A stretch of DNA of 64,000 bases from Hydrogenibacillus sp. (GCA_014896255.1 JADBKT010000015.1:21726-85725), one strand, 5' to 3'; positions 34,866 to 44,708 are shown, counted from the stretch's first letter. Numbers and translations are program-made. Notes: a model not told the origin generated them from the letters alone.

Positions 34866-36301
34866 ACGGAGCGCTGGTCACGGACTGGTATCAGCTCAAT
34901 ATGATGTACGCGCATTTCATCCGCGGAACCCATTCGACGCCGGTCGTGTTTGACGTTTTTTTTCGGCGCTTGCCGTGCGGGTCGGGTTTTGCCGTCTTTG
35001 CCGGGCTGGAACAGGTGCTCGAATTCCTGTCGGACGTGCGGTTTACGGATGAGGACATCCGCTATCTGGCCGAAAACGGCCGCTATTCGGCGGCGTTTCT
35101 CGATTATTTGCGATCGCTCCGCTTCCGCGGCGACGTGTGGGCGATGCCGGAAGGGACGGTGGTTTTTCCGGACGAGCCGCTCATCCGCGTTCAGGCGCCC
35201 CTTGCCGAGGCGCAATGGGTGGAGACGGCGGTCTTGAGCATCGTCAACCATCAGACGCTCATCGCCACGAAGACGGCGCGCATTGTGCACGCCGCGGGGA
35301 ACGATCCGGTGCTTGAGTTCGGCCTCAGGCGCGCGCATGGGACGGAGGCGGGGGTGTATGCGGCGCGGGCGGCGTACATCGGCGGAGCGGAGGCGACGTC
35401 GAACGTCGAAGCCGGGCGGCGGTTCGGCATTCCGGTCGCCGGGACGCACGCCCACGCCTTCGTGCAGAGCTTCGGCGACGAACGGGCGGCGTTCGAGGCG
35501 TTTGTCGAGGCCTTTCCGGATCAGGCCATTTTGCTTGTCGATACGTATGATGTGTTGCGCTCCGGCCTGCCGAACGCGATCCGCGTTTTTCGGTCGCTCA
35601 TCGAGCGACTCGGGAGACGGCCCAAGCGATACGGCGTGCGCATCGATTCGGGCGATCTGGCGTATTTGTCCAAGGCGGCCCGGGCGATGCTCGATGAGGC
35701 GGGGTTTTACGACGCGGTCGTCGTCGCCTCCGGTGACCTGGATGAGACGATCATCCGCGATCTCAAGGTGCAGGGCGCGCGCATCGACATGTGGGGCGTC
35801 GGCACGGAGCTGGTGACCGGCGGGCATTGCGGCGCCCTCGGGGCGGTGTATAAGCTTTCGGCCGTCCACGATGGCGTGCGTTGGGTGCCGAAGCTCAAGG
35901 TGAGCGAGAATCCGCTCAAGATCAACAATCCGGGAATCAAAAAAGTCGTCCGTTTTTACGATGCCGATGACGGGAGAGCGTTGGCCGATGTCGTCATGTT
36001 GGCGGAAGAACCGTCACCCAGCGGGCCGTATGAGATTTTTCACCCGATCTATACGATGAAGCGGAAGACGCTGGTCGATTATACGACGCGGGAGATGCTG
36101 GAACCGGTGATGACACGCGGCGTTCGCCGCATCAGTGCGCCTTCTGCGGCGGAAATTCGTCGCGCGCATGCCGCCGAGCTGGAGCGTTTTGCGCCGGAGA
36201 TCCGACGGCTCGTCAACCCTCACGAATATCCGGTGGACCTCTCGCTTCCGCTGTGGGAACTCAAACATCGCCTGGTGAGAGAGGCGCAGCGTAGGGCTTA
36301 A
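34862..36301 (+). CDS. pncB: Nicotinate phosphoribosyltransferase
   Basis: Salvages nicotinate into nicotinate mononucleotide for NAD synthesis. The 479-residue protein begins LVTDWYQLNMMYAHF, with FDVFFRRLPCGSGFAVFAGL, EFGLRRAHGTEAGVYAARAA, GTHAHAFVQSFGDE and YGVRIDSGDLAYLSK. Length fits the Gram-positive long-form enzyme. It is coupled to the unknown gene upstream. Confidence 0.95.
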   Translation: MNGALVTDWYQLNMMYAHFIRGTHSTPVVFDVFFRRLPCGSGFAVFAGLEQVLEFLSDVRFTDEDIRYLAENGRYSAAFLDYLRSLRFRGDVWAMPEGTVVFPDEPLIRVQAPLAEAQWVETAVLSIVNHQTLIATKTARIVHAAGNDPVLEFGLRRAHGTEAGVYAARAAYIGGAEATSNVEAGRRFGIPVAGTHAHAFVQSFGDERAAFEAFVEAFPDQAILLVDTYDVLRSGLPNAIRVFRSLIERLGRRPKRYGVRIDSGDLAYLSKAARAMLDEAGFYDAVVVASGDLDETIIRDLKVQGARIDMWGVGTELVTGGHCGALGAVYKLSAVHDGVRWVPKLKVSENPLKINNPGIKKVVRFYDADDGRALADVVMLAEEPSPSGPYEIFHPIYTMKRKTLVDYTTREMLEPVMTRGVRRISAPSAAEIRRAHAAELERFAPEIRRLVNPHEYPVDLSLPLWELKHRLVREAQRRA

Positions 36302-36342
36302 AGACTTACGGGGCCAAGGCGTTCGATGAGAGGGGGACACCG

Positions 36343-37542
36343 ATGGACCGTCGCATGATCATCATCTTGCTTATTTTGTTCACGACGTTTACCGGTTTTG
36401 GGATGATCATTCCGACCTTGCCGGCGGCGATTCGAGACGCGGTGGGATCGGAGGCGGCCGAACTGCATCTCGGGGCGATGCTTTCGCTGTACTCGCTCAT
36501 GTCGCTCATCTTCTCCCCGCTCTGGGGGTGGACTTCGGACCGCTTCGGACGGCGGCCGGTGATTTTGTCGGGGATGATCGGTTTTGCGGTGAGCTTTTGG
36601 CTGCTCGCCATAAGCGGGACATCGCTCGGGTTGATGTACGCCTCGCGCGTGCTCGGCGGGATGTTTTCCGGGGCGGCGATCGCTTCCAGCGTCGCTTATG
36701 TCGCCGACATCACGTCGGAGGAGACGCGCACGAAGGGGATGGGCTTCGTCGGCATGGCCATCGGCCTCGGGTTCATCTTCGGGCCGGCGATCGGAGGCAT
36801 CGGCACGCGCGTCTCGCCGGCGTTCCCGTTCGTGCTGGCGGCCCTCTTTTCCCTCGCCATCGCCGTGGTCGGCGCTTTCGTGTTGCCGGAGTCGCTAACG
36901 CCAGAAGAACGCTCCAGGCGCGGCGGAGCGGAGAACGTTCCCCGGGGCGCCGTATGGCAGGGACCGATGAAGGTGCTCTTTGCGCTGTCGTTTTTGGTCA
37001 CTTTTACGCTGGCCGCGGTGGAATCGACGCTGGTCTATTTTGAGGGCCTAAAGATCGGCGCCGATGAATTTCAGATGGGCCTCATGTTCGCGATGATCGG
37101 TGTGGTCGGGGCGATCGTGCAAGGCGGTATCGTGCGCCGGATACCGAAGGGTTCCGAGACGCGGGCGGCTGAGGTCGGCTTTATATTGTCCGCCGTCGGC
37201 TTTGTGCTGATCACGTTGTCGTTCAGCTTTTGGTCCGCGACGGCGTTCGTCTCGATTTTTGCCATCGGCAATGCGCTTCAGCGGCCGAACATCACTTCGC
37301 TCATCACGCAAAAAACGCCGGCAGGCCTTGGGGTCACCTCCGGCGTCAACTCGGCGATGGACAGCCTCGGGCGCATTTTGGGCCCGCTCATCGGGAGCGC
37401 CCTGTATCACTGGAACGTGTATGTTCCGTATCTTGCCGGTGCCGTGATCTCGATCCTGGCGGTGTTGTTGATCCGCTTCGGTCTCGGCGCCGATGCGGAG
37501 AACCGGACGGTCGCGCAAAGCTCAGGCCGCCTGCGAACGTAA
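36343..37542 (+). CDS. MFS transporter, TetA-like (DHA1) exporter
   Basis: A 399-residue protein with about 12 membrane segments. The MFS motif A is GWTSDRFGRRPVIL between helices 2 and 3, and the antiporter motif C is GLGFIFGPAIGG in helix 5, pointing to proton-driven drug or metabolite export. ATG 36343 follows GAGAGGGGG. Substrate unknown; no regulator gene is adjacent. Confidence 0.9.
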   Translation: MDRRMIIILLILFTTFTGFGMIIPTLPAAIRDAVGSEAAELHLGAMLSLYSLMSLIFSPLWGWTSDRFGRRPVILSGMIGFAVSFWLLAISGTSLGLMYASRVLGGMFSGAAIASSVAYVADITSEETRTKGMGFVGMAIGLGFIFGPAIGGIGTRVSPAFPFVLAALFSLAIAVVGAFVLPESLTPEERSRRGGAENVPRGAVWQGPMKVLFALSFLVTFTLAAVESTLVYFEGLKIGADEFQMGLMFAMIGVVGAIVQGGIVRRIPKGSETRAAEVGFILSAVGFVLITLSFSFWSATAFVSIFAIGNALQRPNITSLITQKTPAGLGVTSGVNSAMDSLGRILGPLIGSALYHWNVYVPYLAGAVISILAVLLIRFGLGADAENRTVAQSSGRLRT

Positions 37543-37589
37543 GGATTGCCGCGGTCGTCGAGGCGTCGATGGGGCTTAGAGCGCTTCGG

Positions 37590-38129
37590 CTAAAGCGGCC
37601 AGGCATGAAGCGCGGTGTACATCGGGCGGCGGTGGAGGTCGGAGCGGTAGAGGACGAGGGTGCCTGCGGTATACGCGAGCGGGGGGAGGGCGATCGCGTC
37701 CGAAGCGGGGCCTGTCCCCTCTCGGGCGAGGGTGATGTGCGGGCGGTACGGCCTGGACCTGTCGACGGTGAAGCCGGCCGCGTGAAGCGCCGTTCCCAGC
37801 GCTTCACGGAAAGCGACAAACGGCTCGAAGGGCTGGAGCGCGGTCCGGACGACGAGGACGCGCGGCGCTGTTTGGGGGCCGAAGCCTCTGAGCGCCTCTA
37901 AGCGGATGCGGACGCTCCCAGGCCGTTTTTCGCGGGCTTTGTCGACGGCGGAAAGGAGCGAGTCAAGGCGCGCCTCGGGTACGGCGCCGATGAAATCGAC
38001 GGTGACGTGATAATCTTCTGCATCGACAAAGCGTTTGAAGGGCAGATGCGGACGGTGGTCGTCGACGAAGCGCGCGAGCGCCGCTTTGACTTCGGGATCG
38101 ACGGGCAAGGCCAAAAACAGGCGCAACAT
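37590..38129 (-). CDS. thpR: 2'-5' RNA ligase-like 2H phosphoesterase ThpR
   Basis: A 179-residue protein of the 2H family with the two HxT motifs: YHVTVDFIG (about residue 42) and YRPHITLAR (about 127). Family members hydrolyse cyclic phosphodiesters (RNA 2',3'-cyclic phosphodiesterase). ATG 38129 follows GAGGTGATG. Its 5' end is near the divergently transcribed Toprim gene. Confidence 0.9.
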   Translation of the reverse strand: MLRLFLALPVDPEVKAALARFVDDHRPHLPFKRFVDAEDYHVTVDFIGAVPEARLDSLLSAVDKAREKRPGSVRIRLEALRGFGPQTAPRVLVVRTALQPFEPFVAFREALGTALHAAGFTVDRSRPYRPHITLAREGTGPASDAIALPPLAYTAGTLVLYRSDLHRRPMYTALHAWPL

Positions 38130-38201
38130 CGCGTGTTCATCACCTCGTTTGCTCAAGCGGTATGCCGGGGATGGGGCATGGGGACACGGGGGGATGCGAG
38201 G

Positions 38202-38624
38202 TTGGGCAAAGTGATCATCGTCGAGGGCAAAACGGATGCCGAACGTCTCAAGTCGATTTTAGCGGAACCGGTGACGTTTGTCTTGACGCACGGGACGCTC
38301 GATGTCGAGACCCTGGAGCGCATGGAAACGGCCTACGAAGGCGACGAGGTGTACGTTTTCGTGGACGCCGATGCCGCGGGCATGCGCATCCGTCGGGCGC
38401 TTCGTGCGGCGCTCCCCTGGGCCCGCCATCTGTATACGCGTAAAATGTACCGTGAAATCGCAACGACGCCGCTTTTGCACCTGGCGGAAGTGCTGCTGGA
38501 TGCGCATTTTGCCGTCGATCTGGAGGCCGTGCGGCGATCGATCGCGCCGGGTGCGCCGAATGCTGCCGAGGCGATGCACGTCGTGAAGCGGTTATGGTCC
38601 AAAGAAAGGAGGAAGCCGCGATGA
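38202..38624 (+). CDS. Toprim domain protein (YusF-like)
   Basis: A small protein of 140 residues made of one Toprim fold: VIIVEGKTDAERLKSIL with the catalytic Glu and VFVDADAAGMRIRR with the DxD. It is related to the RNase M5/primase Toprim group, but lacks the rest of those enzymes; its function is unknown. I prefer TTG 38202 since homologs begin at the VIIVEG strand and GGGGGG lies 8 bases upstream; ATG 38178 is possible. Its stop overlaps the next start (ATGA). Confidence 0.8.
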   Translation: MGKVIIVEGKTDAERLKSILAEPVTFVLTHGTLDVETLERMETAYEGDEVYVFVDADAAGMRIRRALRAALPWARHLYTRKMYREIATTPLLHLAEVLLDAHFAVDLEAVRRSIAPGAPNAAEAMHVVKRLWSKERRKPR

Positions 38625-38998
38625 CGTTTTGGGGCGTCGTCGGTGCGCTCAATGTGTTTCTGTCCGTGGCGCTCGGCGCGTTCGGCGCGCACGGGCTCAA
38701 GGGGAAGATCGCGCCGGACCTCTTGGATATTTATCAGACGGGCGTACACTATCAGATGATCCATGGACTGGGGCTGCTTTTGATCGCGGCGCTGATCGGG
38801 CAGGTCGGACCGCAGGCGGCGCGGTTGTTCAGCTTCGGCGCGTGGGCGTTGGTCGTGGGGGTCGTGCTGTTTTCCGGCAGTCTGTATGTGCTGGCGATGA
38901 GCGGCGTGCGCCTGTGGGGAGCCGTGACGCCGTTCGGCGGCGTGGCCTTTTTGATCGGCTGGGTGCTGGTGGCGCTGGCGTTCGGCAAGGCACGGTGA
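38621..38998 (+). CDS. DUF423 family membrane protein (YwdK type)
   Basis: A 125-residue protein with about four membrane helices. GALNVFLSVALGAFGAHGLK is the diagnostic N-terminal motif, followed by YQMIHGLGLLLIAAL and AVTPFGGVAFLIGWVLVALA. Function unknown. ATG 38621 follows AAAGGAGG and overlaps the Toprim stop. Confidence 0.93.
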   Translation: MTFWGVVGALNVFLSVALGAFGAHGLKGKIAPDLLDIYQTGVHYQMIHGLGLLLIAALIGQVGPQAARLFSFGAWALVVGVVLFSGSLYVLAMSGVRLWGAVTPFGGVAFLIGWVLVALAFGKAR

Positions 38999-39048
38999 AG
39001 GCGTCGTCGGACATCGGACATGGAAGGCTCTGTAAAGGAGTGGGACGA

Positions 39049-40320
39049 ATGACGCGGTCGACCGATCTCTACCCGATGGAAGCGCTGTATGAAGCGTTTC
39101 CCTTGGAGGATTTCGCACGGCTTGCGGTGCTGAAAGGGGTGGCGCTCGCGGACGGGCAGATGCTTGTCTTAAGGGCGCCGATTGAGGCCTATCCGTTTGT
39201 TCGGAAGGTGGTTCAGGTCGCCTACGAAGCCGGGGCGACATATGTCCATCTGGAGTGGTCGGACAGCGAGACGGCGCGGTTGCGCTATGCGCTCGGGAGC
39301 GATGCGGCGCTTCGCACGTATCCGCAGTGGTTGGCCGACGGCTATGAAAGGATGGCCAAAGAAGGGGCGGCCTTTCTCACGATCTACGCGCCGAACCCGG
39401 ATCTCTTGAAAGACGTGCCCCCGGAGCGGGTGGCGCTGGCGAACAAGACGGTGGGGGAGGCGACGAAAGCGTATCGGGCGCTTCTCATGAGCGACGCGGC
39501 GCGCTGGTCGCTCATCTCCGCGCCGACGGTGCCGTGGGCGAGGAAGGTCTTCCCGGATCTCGCGCCGGAGGCGGCGGTACGCCGGCTGTGGGAGCTGATC
39601 TTAAAGGTTTCTCGCGTCACCGGCGGCGACCCGCTCGCCAACTGGGAGCGCCACGCGGCGGAACTCGGCCGACGGGTGGACTATCTCAATGCGAAGCAAT
39701 ATCAGGCGCTTGTCTTTCGCGGTCCGGGAACGGAGCTTACGGTCGGTCTTCCGGAAGGGCACCTCTGGCAGGGAGGCGGTTCGACGGACGCGAACGGGGT
39801 TCATTTTCTGCCGAATATTCCGACCGAAGAAGTGTACACCATGCCGCACCGGGAGCGGGTGGAGGGCGTCGTCACGGCGTCCAAGCCGCTCAACTACAAC
39901 GGCACGCTGATTGAAGGGTTCCGGCTCACGTTTGAAGGCGGGCGGGTCGTCGATTATCACGCCGATCGGGGCGCCGACGTGCTCAAGCATCTGTTGGAGA
40001 TGGACGAAGGGGCGCGTTTTCTCGGCGAGGTGGCGCTTGTCCCGCACGATTCGCCGATCAGTCAGGCGAATGTCCTCTTTTACAACACGCTGTTCGATGA
40101 AAATGCGGCGTCGCATCTGGCGCTGGGGAAGGCGTACCCGACGACGTTGCAACGCGGCGCGGAGTTGAGCTTGGAGGAACTGGTGAAGCGCGGGGCCAAC
40201 CACAGCATCGTTCACGAAGACTTTATGATCGGCCGCGCGGAGATGGATGTCGACGGCGTCACCCGGGACGGCACGCGCGAGCCGGTGATGCGGGAGGGGC
40301 GTTGGGCGTTTGCGGTATGA
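39049..40320 (+). CDS. M29 family aminopeptidase (AmpS/aminopeptidase T)
   Basis: A dimeric metallo-aminopeptidase of thermophile-type family M29, 423 residues. Metal-site motifs: FLGEVALVPHDSP (Glu), LFDENAASHLALGKAY (Glu and His) and NHSIVHEDFMIG (His and Asp). ATG 39049 follows AAAGGAG. It could finish degradation of peptides imported by the Opp system, but it is not linked to it. Ends at a strong two-way terminator. Confidence 0.94.
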   Translation: MTRSTDLYPMEALYEAFPLEDFARLAVLKGVALADGQMLVLRAPIEAYPFVRKVVQVAYEAGATYVHLEWSDSETARLRYALGSDAALRTYPQWLADGYERMAKEGAAFLTIYAPNPDLLKDVPPERVALANKTVGEATKAYRALLMSDAARWSLISAPTVPWARKVFPDLAPEAAVRRLWELILKVSRVTGGDPLANWERHAAELGRRVDYLNAKQYQALVFRGPGTELTVGLPEGHLWQGGGSTDANGVHFLPNIPTEEVYTMPHRERVEGVVTASKPLNYNGTLIEGFRLTFEGGRVVDYHADRGADVLKHLLEMDEGARFLGEVALVPHDSPISQANVLFYNTLFDENAASHLALGKAYPTTLQRGAELSLEELVKRGANHSIVHEDFMIGRAEMDVDGVTRDGTREPVMREGRWAFAV

Positions 40321-40402
40321 ACGCGGCGCGCGCGTTGACGGAACGATGCTCGGCACATCGATGGGCGGAAGACCGATGTGCTCGAACGGTGATGCCCGGG
40401 CA

Positions 40403-40437
40403 CCAAAAAACCCCCGCCAAGGGCGGGGGTTTTTTGG
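40403..40437. terminator. Two-way terminator after the aminopeptidase
   Basis: CCAAAAAACCCCCGCC (40403-40418) and its exact complement (40422-40437) flank a 3-base loop: GGCGGGGG then TTTTTT on the plus strand and the same on the minus strand. It serves both the aminopeptidase and the convergent unknown gene. Confidence 0.95.
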
Positions 40438-40501
40438 ACGCAAACCGGCGGCGTGAGGGCGCATGGCGGCGATGCGCGGCGGAAGGGCGCGCGGAAGGTC
40501 G

Positions 40502-40951
40502 TTAAGGCGTTTCGCCGGCGCTGTCGTCCGGCGTCGATTTTTCGGAGTTCTTGCGCTTGCCCGGGAAATCGACGGCCTTTTGAAGTTCGATCCGCTCGCC
40601 GGGGGTGAGGTCGTCGGCCTCGGCGCGCGCACTCGTGTCTTCCATCGGGTGCATGAAGATGCCGGAGGTCGGCGGCGCGTTTTCTTCCAGCAAGGCTTGA
40701 TTGGCCGGCGTCTTCCAGCCGATGTCGTTTTGCGGGTGGACCCATTGGTCTCCGGAAAGGATCTGCGGATCGATTTCTTCACTCCACCGGTTCAGCGGAG
40801 AATGCTCGGAGTCGTAGAAGTTGTCGCCGATCACCACGCCGTGTTCGTTGACGTACGGTTCCTCTGGGTGATCGGGATCAAACGCGCGCCGCGTGACCGG
40901 GCGGCCGTCGCGTGTGCGGGCGATGATCGGGCGATCGCGTTCATCCGCCAT
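40502..40951 (-). CDS. Hydrophilic protein of unknown function, 149 residues
   Basis: I do not recognise it with certainty. It is acidic, Pro/Asp/Glu-rich, with no membrane segment. A conserved-looking core is ILSGDQWVHPQNDIGWKTPA near the middle; the ends look disordered. ATG 40951 has GGAAAGGATGAGG upstream. Its terminator is shared with the aminopeptidase. Composition and isolation would fit a sporulation-related protein, but that is a guess. Confidence 0.65.
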   Translation of the reverse strand: MADERDRPIIARTRDGRPVTRRAFDPDHPEEPYVNEHGVVIGDNFYDSEHSPLNRWSEEIDPQILSGDQWVHPQNDIGWKTPANQALLEENAPPTSGIFMHPMEDTSARAEADDLTPGERIELQKAVDFPGKRKNSEKSTPDDSAGETP

Positions 40952-41160
40952 GGACCTCATCCTTTCCGCGGCAAGGATCGCGCCAAGCGTCGTTCTATCT
41001 CGCGCGCTGCGTTACGCGTTCGTCGATGGTTACTTTGATCAACGCACCGCAACTTTATGCGTCTCAACAAGTCATCGGATTCTTCCGATACATTTAATGA
41101 CCTGCATTCGTTGACCATCGTAACGATATCGACCATACACGGAGAGCGAGGGAACGATTG

Positions 41161-42918
41161 GTGTCCGGCCGAAATGCTGCGCTTGGGTTGACGCTGTTGA
41201 ACGGCCTGTTGCCGCCGCTCGTCTGGTGGATGTACGCGACGCATGTCATGCGGGTGATGGCGCCGGACGCGTTGTGGCGGATGTTGATGAAGCCGTCCTT
41301 CATCGCCTGGGCGGTTTTCATCACCATCGGCGCGGTCGTCTGGACGGCGATGACGTGGACGAAGCTTCAAGGGTCGGAGGGCGAAGCGGCGCATCGGCGG
41401 CTCGTCCGCTTTCCGATCATCTATTTGGCCTGGCTCGTGCCGTATCCGTTGGTTGGCACCTGGTTGGCGCTTAAGGGCGAAGCGGTGTCTCAGGTGAAGT
41501 TGTGGGCGCTGATGGCGATCGGCGTCGGCACGACGATATCGATCACGCTCTTTTTGTACATTTTGGTCATTTATCTCTTCGAACGGGCATTTTCGGCGCG
41601 GGCGTTGCCGGCGCGGCCGAATCGGCTGTTTCCCGCTTGGTTGCGCCTGGGTTCCGGGATCATGCAACAGGTCGGGGCCGTGGGCCTGCTGATCGGCGCC
41701 GTGGCGATCGTGCGCGTCGAGGCGCTCGGCCTCCCTGCCGAGATGCTTTCGGCCTACGTCGGCGTGCTGTTGTTGGCGTTGGCGATGAGTTTCTTGTTGT
41801 CGGCGGCGTTTATCGTCGTGGCGCTTTATACGTTTTCCCGCACGCTCGGCGGACTGGACACGGCCCTCGGCCGTGCCGCCGCGGCGGAGCTGAACGTTGA
41901 TGTGCGCTTGCCGATCGTGTCGATGGATGAAAGCGGACGTCTGGCCCATTGGTTCAACGTTTTTTTGGAGCGGATGAAACAAGCGATCGTCGGCGTCGGG
42001 CGCGTGAGCCGCTCGACCGCCGATGTTCACCGTGAATTGGAGACGCTGTCCGCGCAGCTCGGCGGCGTGTCGACGGACGTGGCGACGATCTCGCAGCAGG
42101 TGGCGGAGATGAGCGATACGCTGATGGGGGCGGCGCAAGAAGCGCTGCGCTCCGTCGAAGTCATCGCCGAACGGACGGCCGCGCTTGAAGCGTCGGCAGA
42201 CGGCATATGGGCCGCGGCCAAGGAAAGTGCTTCAAGCGCCGAAGCGGGCGCAAAGTCCATCTCCGAAATTGCCCAAGAAGGTGAGGCGGTGATGGACGCC
42301 AACCGGGCAATGCGCTCCGCGCTGGACAGTGTGGCCGACATCTCCGAGGGCATCCGCGAAGCGCTCGGCGCTGTTTCGGAGATCGCCACGCAGACGAAGC
42401 TGCTCGCGCTCAACGCGGCCATCGAGGCCGCGCGCGCCGGCGAGCAGGGCCGCGGTTTTGCCGTCGTCGCCCAGGAGATTACACGGCTGGTCGGCAATAC
42501 GGATGAACTTGTCGAGCGCATCGCCGCGCTGGTCGGAAACGTGGAAAGCGAGATCGCCCGCCTTCAAGTGGAAGTGCAAGGGGAGAGCGAGCAGTTGAAA
42601 GCGTTTTTGGAACACCTGGGGCGGGCAGCACATGTCTTTCCGAACATCGTCGGGAAAGCCGAGGCGACGCGCGACGCCGCCGAAGCGATCCAAAACGGCG
42701 TGCGGGAGGTCAAGGTGCAAACGGCGGAGCTCGATGCGCGCTTTCGCGCGTTTGCCTCGCAAGCCGAGGCGCAGGCGGCGGCTGCCGAGGAGGGCGCAGC
42801 GGCGAGCGAAGAAGCGAACGCCGTGGCTGAACAATTGAAGCAGATCGTACACGCGCTGGCGGACAATGTCTCGCACTTGAAGAACAGCTTGGCGCTGTTT
42901 CGAGGGATCGAAGAATGA
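41161..42918 (+). CDS. Methyl-accepting chemotaxis-like protein with six-helix membrane sensor
   Basis: A 585-residue chemoreceptor. The N-terminal about 240 residues hold six hydrophobic segments with only short loops, so there is no classic extracytoplasmic ligand domain. A short linker ([19 protein letters not shown]) leads to a long coiled coil whose hairpin tip is [20 protein letters not shown], the contact region for CheA/CheW. Signals may be sensed within the membrane. GTG 41161 follows GAGCGAGGGA; TTG 41158 is possible. No che genes are in the window. It may also work in a non-motility pathway. Confidence 0.88.
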   Translation: MSGRNAALGLTLLNGLLPPLVWWMYATHVMRVMAPDALWRMLMKPSFIAWAVFITIGAVVWTAMTWTKLQGSEGEAAHRRLVRFPIIYLAWLVPYPLVGTWLALKGEAVSQVKLWALMAIGVGTTISITLFLYILVIYLFERAFSARALPARPNRLFPAWLRLGSGIMQQVGAVGLLIGAVAIVRVEALGLPAEMLSAYVGVLLLALAMSFLLSAAFIVVALYTFSRTLGGLDTALGRAAAAELNVDVRLPIVSMDESGRLAHWFNVFLERMKQAIVGVGRVSRSTADVHRELETLSAQLGGVSTDVATISQQVAEMSDTLMGAAQEALRSVEVIAERTAALEASADGIWAAAKESASSAEAGAKSISEIAQEGEAVMDANRAMRSALDSVADISEGIREALGAVSEIATQTKLLALNAAIEAARAGEQGRGFAVVAQEITRLVGNTDELVERIAALVGNVESEIARLQVEVQGESEQLKAFLEHLGRAAHVFPNIVGKAEATRDAAEAIQNGVREVKVQTAELDARFRAFASQAEAQAAAAEEGAAASEEANAVAEQLKQIVHALADNVSHLKNSLALFRGIEE

Positions 42919-42938
42919 AGTGACGCGCGGCGTCGGCG

Positions 42939-44708
42939 TCAGTCCTCAAGCACTCGGCGGGCGAAGATCGCCTTGAGTGCTTCCGGTTCCGGAGTGACGA
43001 ACAGCGTCCGTTCCCCGCGGTAGAGGACGGAGCCGGGCGATGCGCCCTTGGGCTTCCAGACGTTTTTGACGAGCGTGCAATCGACCGGCACACCGCTGGA
43101 CTGTCGTCCTTTGCTGAAGTAGGCGGCGAGCAGGGCCGCTTCATGGAGCGTCGTATCGCTTACGTGCTCGCCGCGAACGACGACGTGGGCGCCGGGCATG
43201 TTTTTGGCATGCAGCCAGAGGTCGTTCGGGTGTGCGAGTTTCATCGTCAAATAATCGTTTTGGACGTTGTTCTTGCCGACGAAGATGAGCGCGCCTTCGC
43301 TGGAACGATAACGTTCGACGGCGGGGGCGCGTTTGGTTTTCGGTTTGGGCGGTTGTTTGGACGGCCGGATGAAGCCCGCGTCGAGGAGCTCTTCGCGTAT
43401 TTCCTCCAACGCCTGAGCGTCCGCGTAATCGATGTGGGCGAGGATGCTGTCGAGATGGACGCGCTCTGCCTCGGCGCGCCGGCGTTGTGTTTCGGCGGCC
43501 GTTTTGGCCGCTTTAAGTTTTTGGTAGCGCCGGAAGTAATCCTTGGCATTTTCCGCCGGCGAAAGTTTCGGGTCGAGGGGGATGACGAGCGTTCGATCCG
43601 GATGCTCCGGGTCCGGGACGTCGACTTGCGATGCACCGGCCATCGGGATCAGGTATTGGTAAGCGAATATGAGTTCACCATAGAGGCGGAAACGCTCGGC
43701 ATCTTCGGCTTCGGCCAGGACGGCGTCGTAACGTTCGATTTTTTTGACCGCCCGCTCGCGGAGGGAGAGCACGGTCTGCTTCAGGGCTCTCGCCGTCCGC
43801 TGGACCGGGTTGTCTACGCGCACGCGTTCAAAATAAGCGGTGAGACAATCGCTTACCGTGTCGAACGTCTCCCGCGGCGCCGTGAGGTGGGTAAGCGTCA
43901 GGGCGGCGAAAACGGGCCGCATCGGCGCATAGACGATCTCCGCACGTTCGGAGGCGTCTTCGATGGTGCGAATCGCGCGGTGTACGGCGCGATGGGCGAG
44001 CTGCGGAGAAATCAGATCGAGATCCGGGGCCCGCCCGAGTCGCGCGGCGCGTTCGGCGATCTCCCGGGCAAAGAGCGGGCCGATGCCATGGACATTTTGG
44101 ACGAGCCATGCGGAAAAATCGCCTACGGTCATGTGACCTTCGGGAAAGGCGCCGATCAGCCGCGCGGTGAACGCCGCTTCATCGAGGTGCAAAGGATCGA
44201 GCTTGTCTTGCGCCGGCGGCAGGATGTACGGTTCGCCGGGGAGCACCTGCCGATGGCGGCTCATCTCCGCGGTGACCGCGTGGACGGTTTCAACGATCAC
44301 CTGCGCGCGATCGATGAGGATGATGTTGGCATGTCGGCCCATGAGTTCGATGAGCAACGTGTATGTCTTCCGGTCGCCGAGCAGATCTTTGGCCTCGATG
44401 TCGAAGGCGATGATCCGTTCCAGGCCGAGCTGGCGGACGGCGGTGATGCGGCCGTTTTGTACATGTTTTCGAAAACGCATGGTTCGTCCGCTCGGCGCCC
44501 CCGGTCGATTCGGCAGATCGCCGGCAAGATACACGCGTGGGGCTTCCGGATCGCGTGACAGAAAGAGGATCTCGTTTTGGGCGCGGGTGCGGATGACAAG
44601 CACCAGGGCATCGTTGTCCGGTTGGTAAATCTTTTGAATGACGCCGCCGACGAGGCGGGCATCGAGTTCGCGCGCCAGTCGGCGGATCAGCCAGCCGTCG
44701 TAACTCAT
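42939..44708 (-). CDS. rqcH: RqcH (NFACT family) ribosome quality control factor
   Basis: Binds stalled 50S-peptidyl-tRNA complexes and recruits tRNA-Ala to add alanine tails. The 589-residue protein has NFACT-N (residues 1-180, starting MSYDGWLIRRLARELD), helix-hairpin-helix and coiled-coil parts, and NFACT-R near residue 450 on (VGKNNVQNDYLTMKLAHPND, WLHAKNMPGAHVVVRG). Key residues Arg98 and Glu121-Leu-Met are kept; the Asp97 of the Bacillus DR motif is Glu here (GLERII). ATG 44708 follows GAGGAGACG. Older annotations call it fibronectin-binding protein. Confidence 0.94.
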   Translation of the reverse strand: MSYDGWLIRRLARELDARLVGGVIQKIYQPDNDALVLVIRTRAQNEILFLSRDPEAPRVYLAGDLPNRPGAPSGRTMRFRKHVQNGRITAVRQLGLERIIAFDIEAKDLLGDRKTYTLLIELMGRHANIILIDRAQVIVETVHAVTAEMSRHRQVLPGEPYILPPAQDKLDPLHLDEAAFTARLIGAFPEGHMTVGDFSAWLVQNVHGIGPLFAREIAERAARLGRAPDLDLISPQLAHRAVHRAIRTIEDASERAEIVYAPMRPVFAALTLTHLTAPRETFDTVSDCLTAYFERVRVDNPVQRTARALKQTVLSLRERAVKKIERYDAVLAEAEDAERFRLYGELIFAYQYLIPMAGASQVDVPDPEHPDRTLVIPLDPKLSPAENAKDYFRRYQKLKAAKTAAETQRRRAEAERVHLDSILAHIDYADAQALEEIREELLDAGFIRPSKQPPKPKTKRAPAVERYRSSEGALIFVGKNNVQNDYLTMKLAHPNDLWLHAKNMPGAHVVVRGEHVSDTTLHEAALLAAYFSKGRQSSGVPVDCTLVKNVWKPKGASPGSVLYRGERTLFVTPEPEALKAIFARRVLED

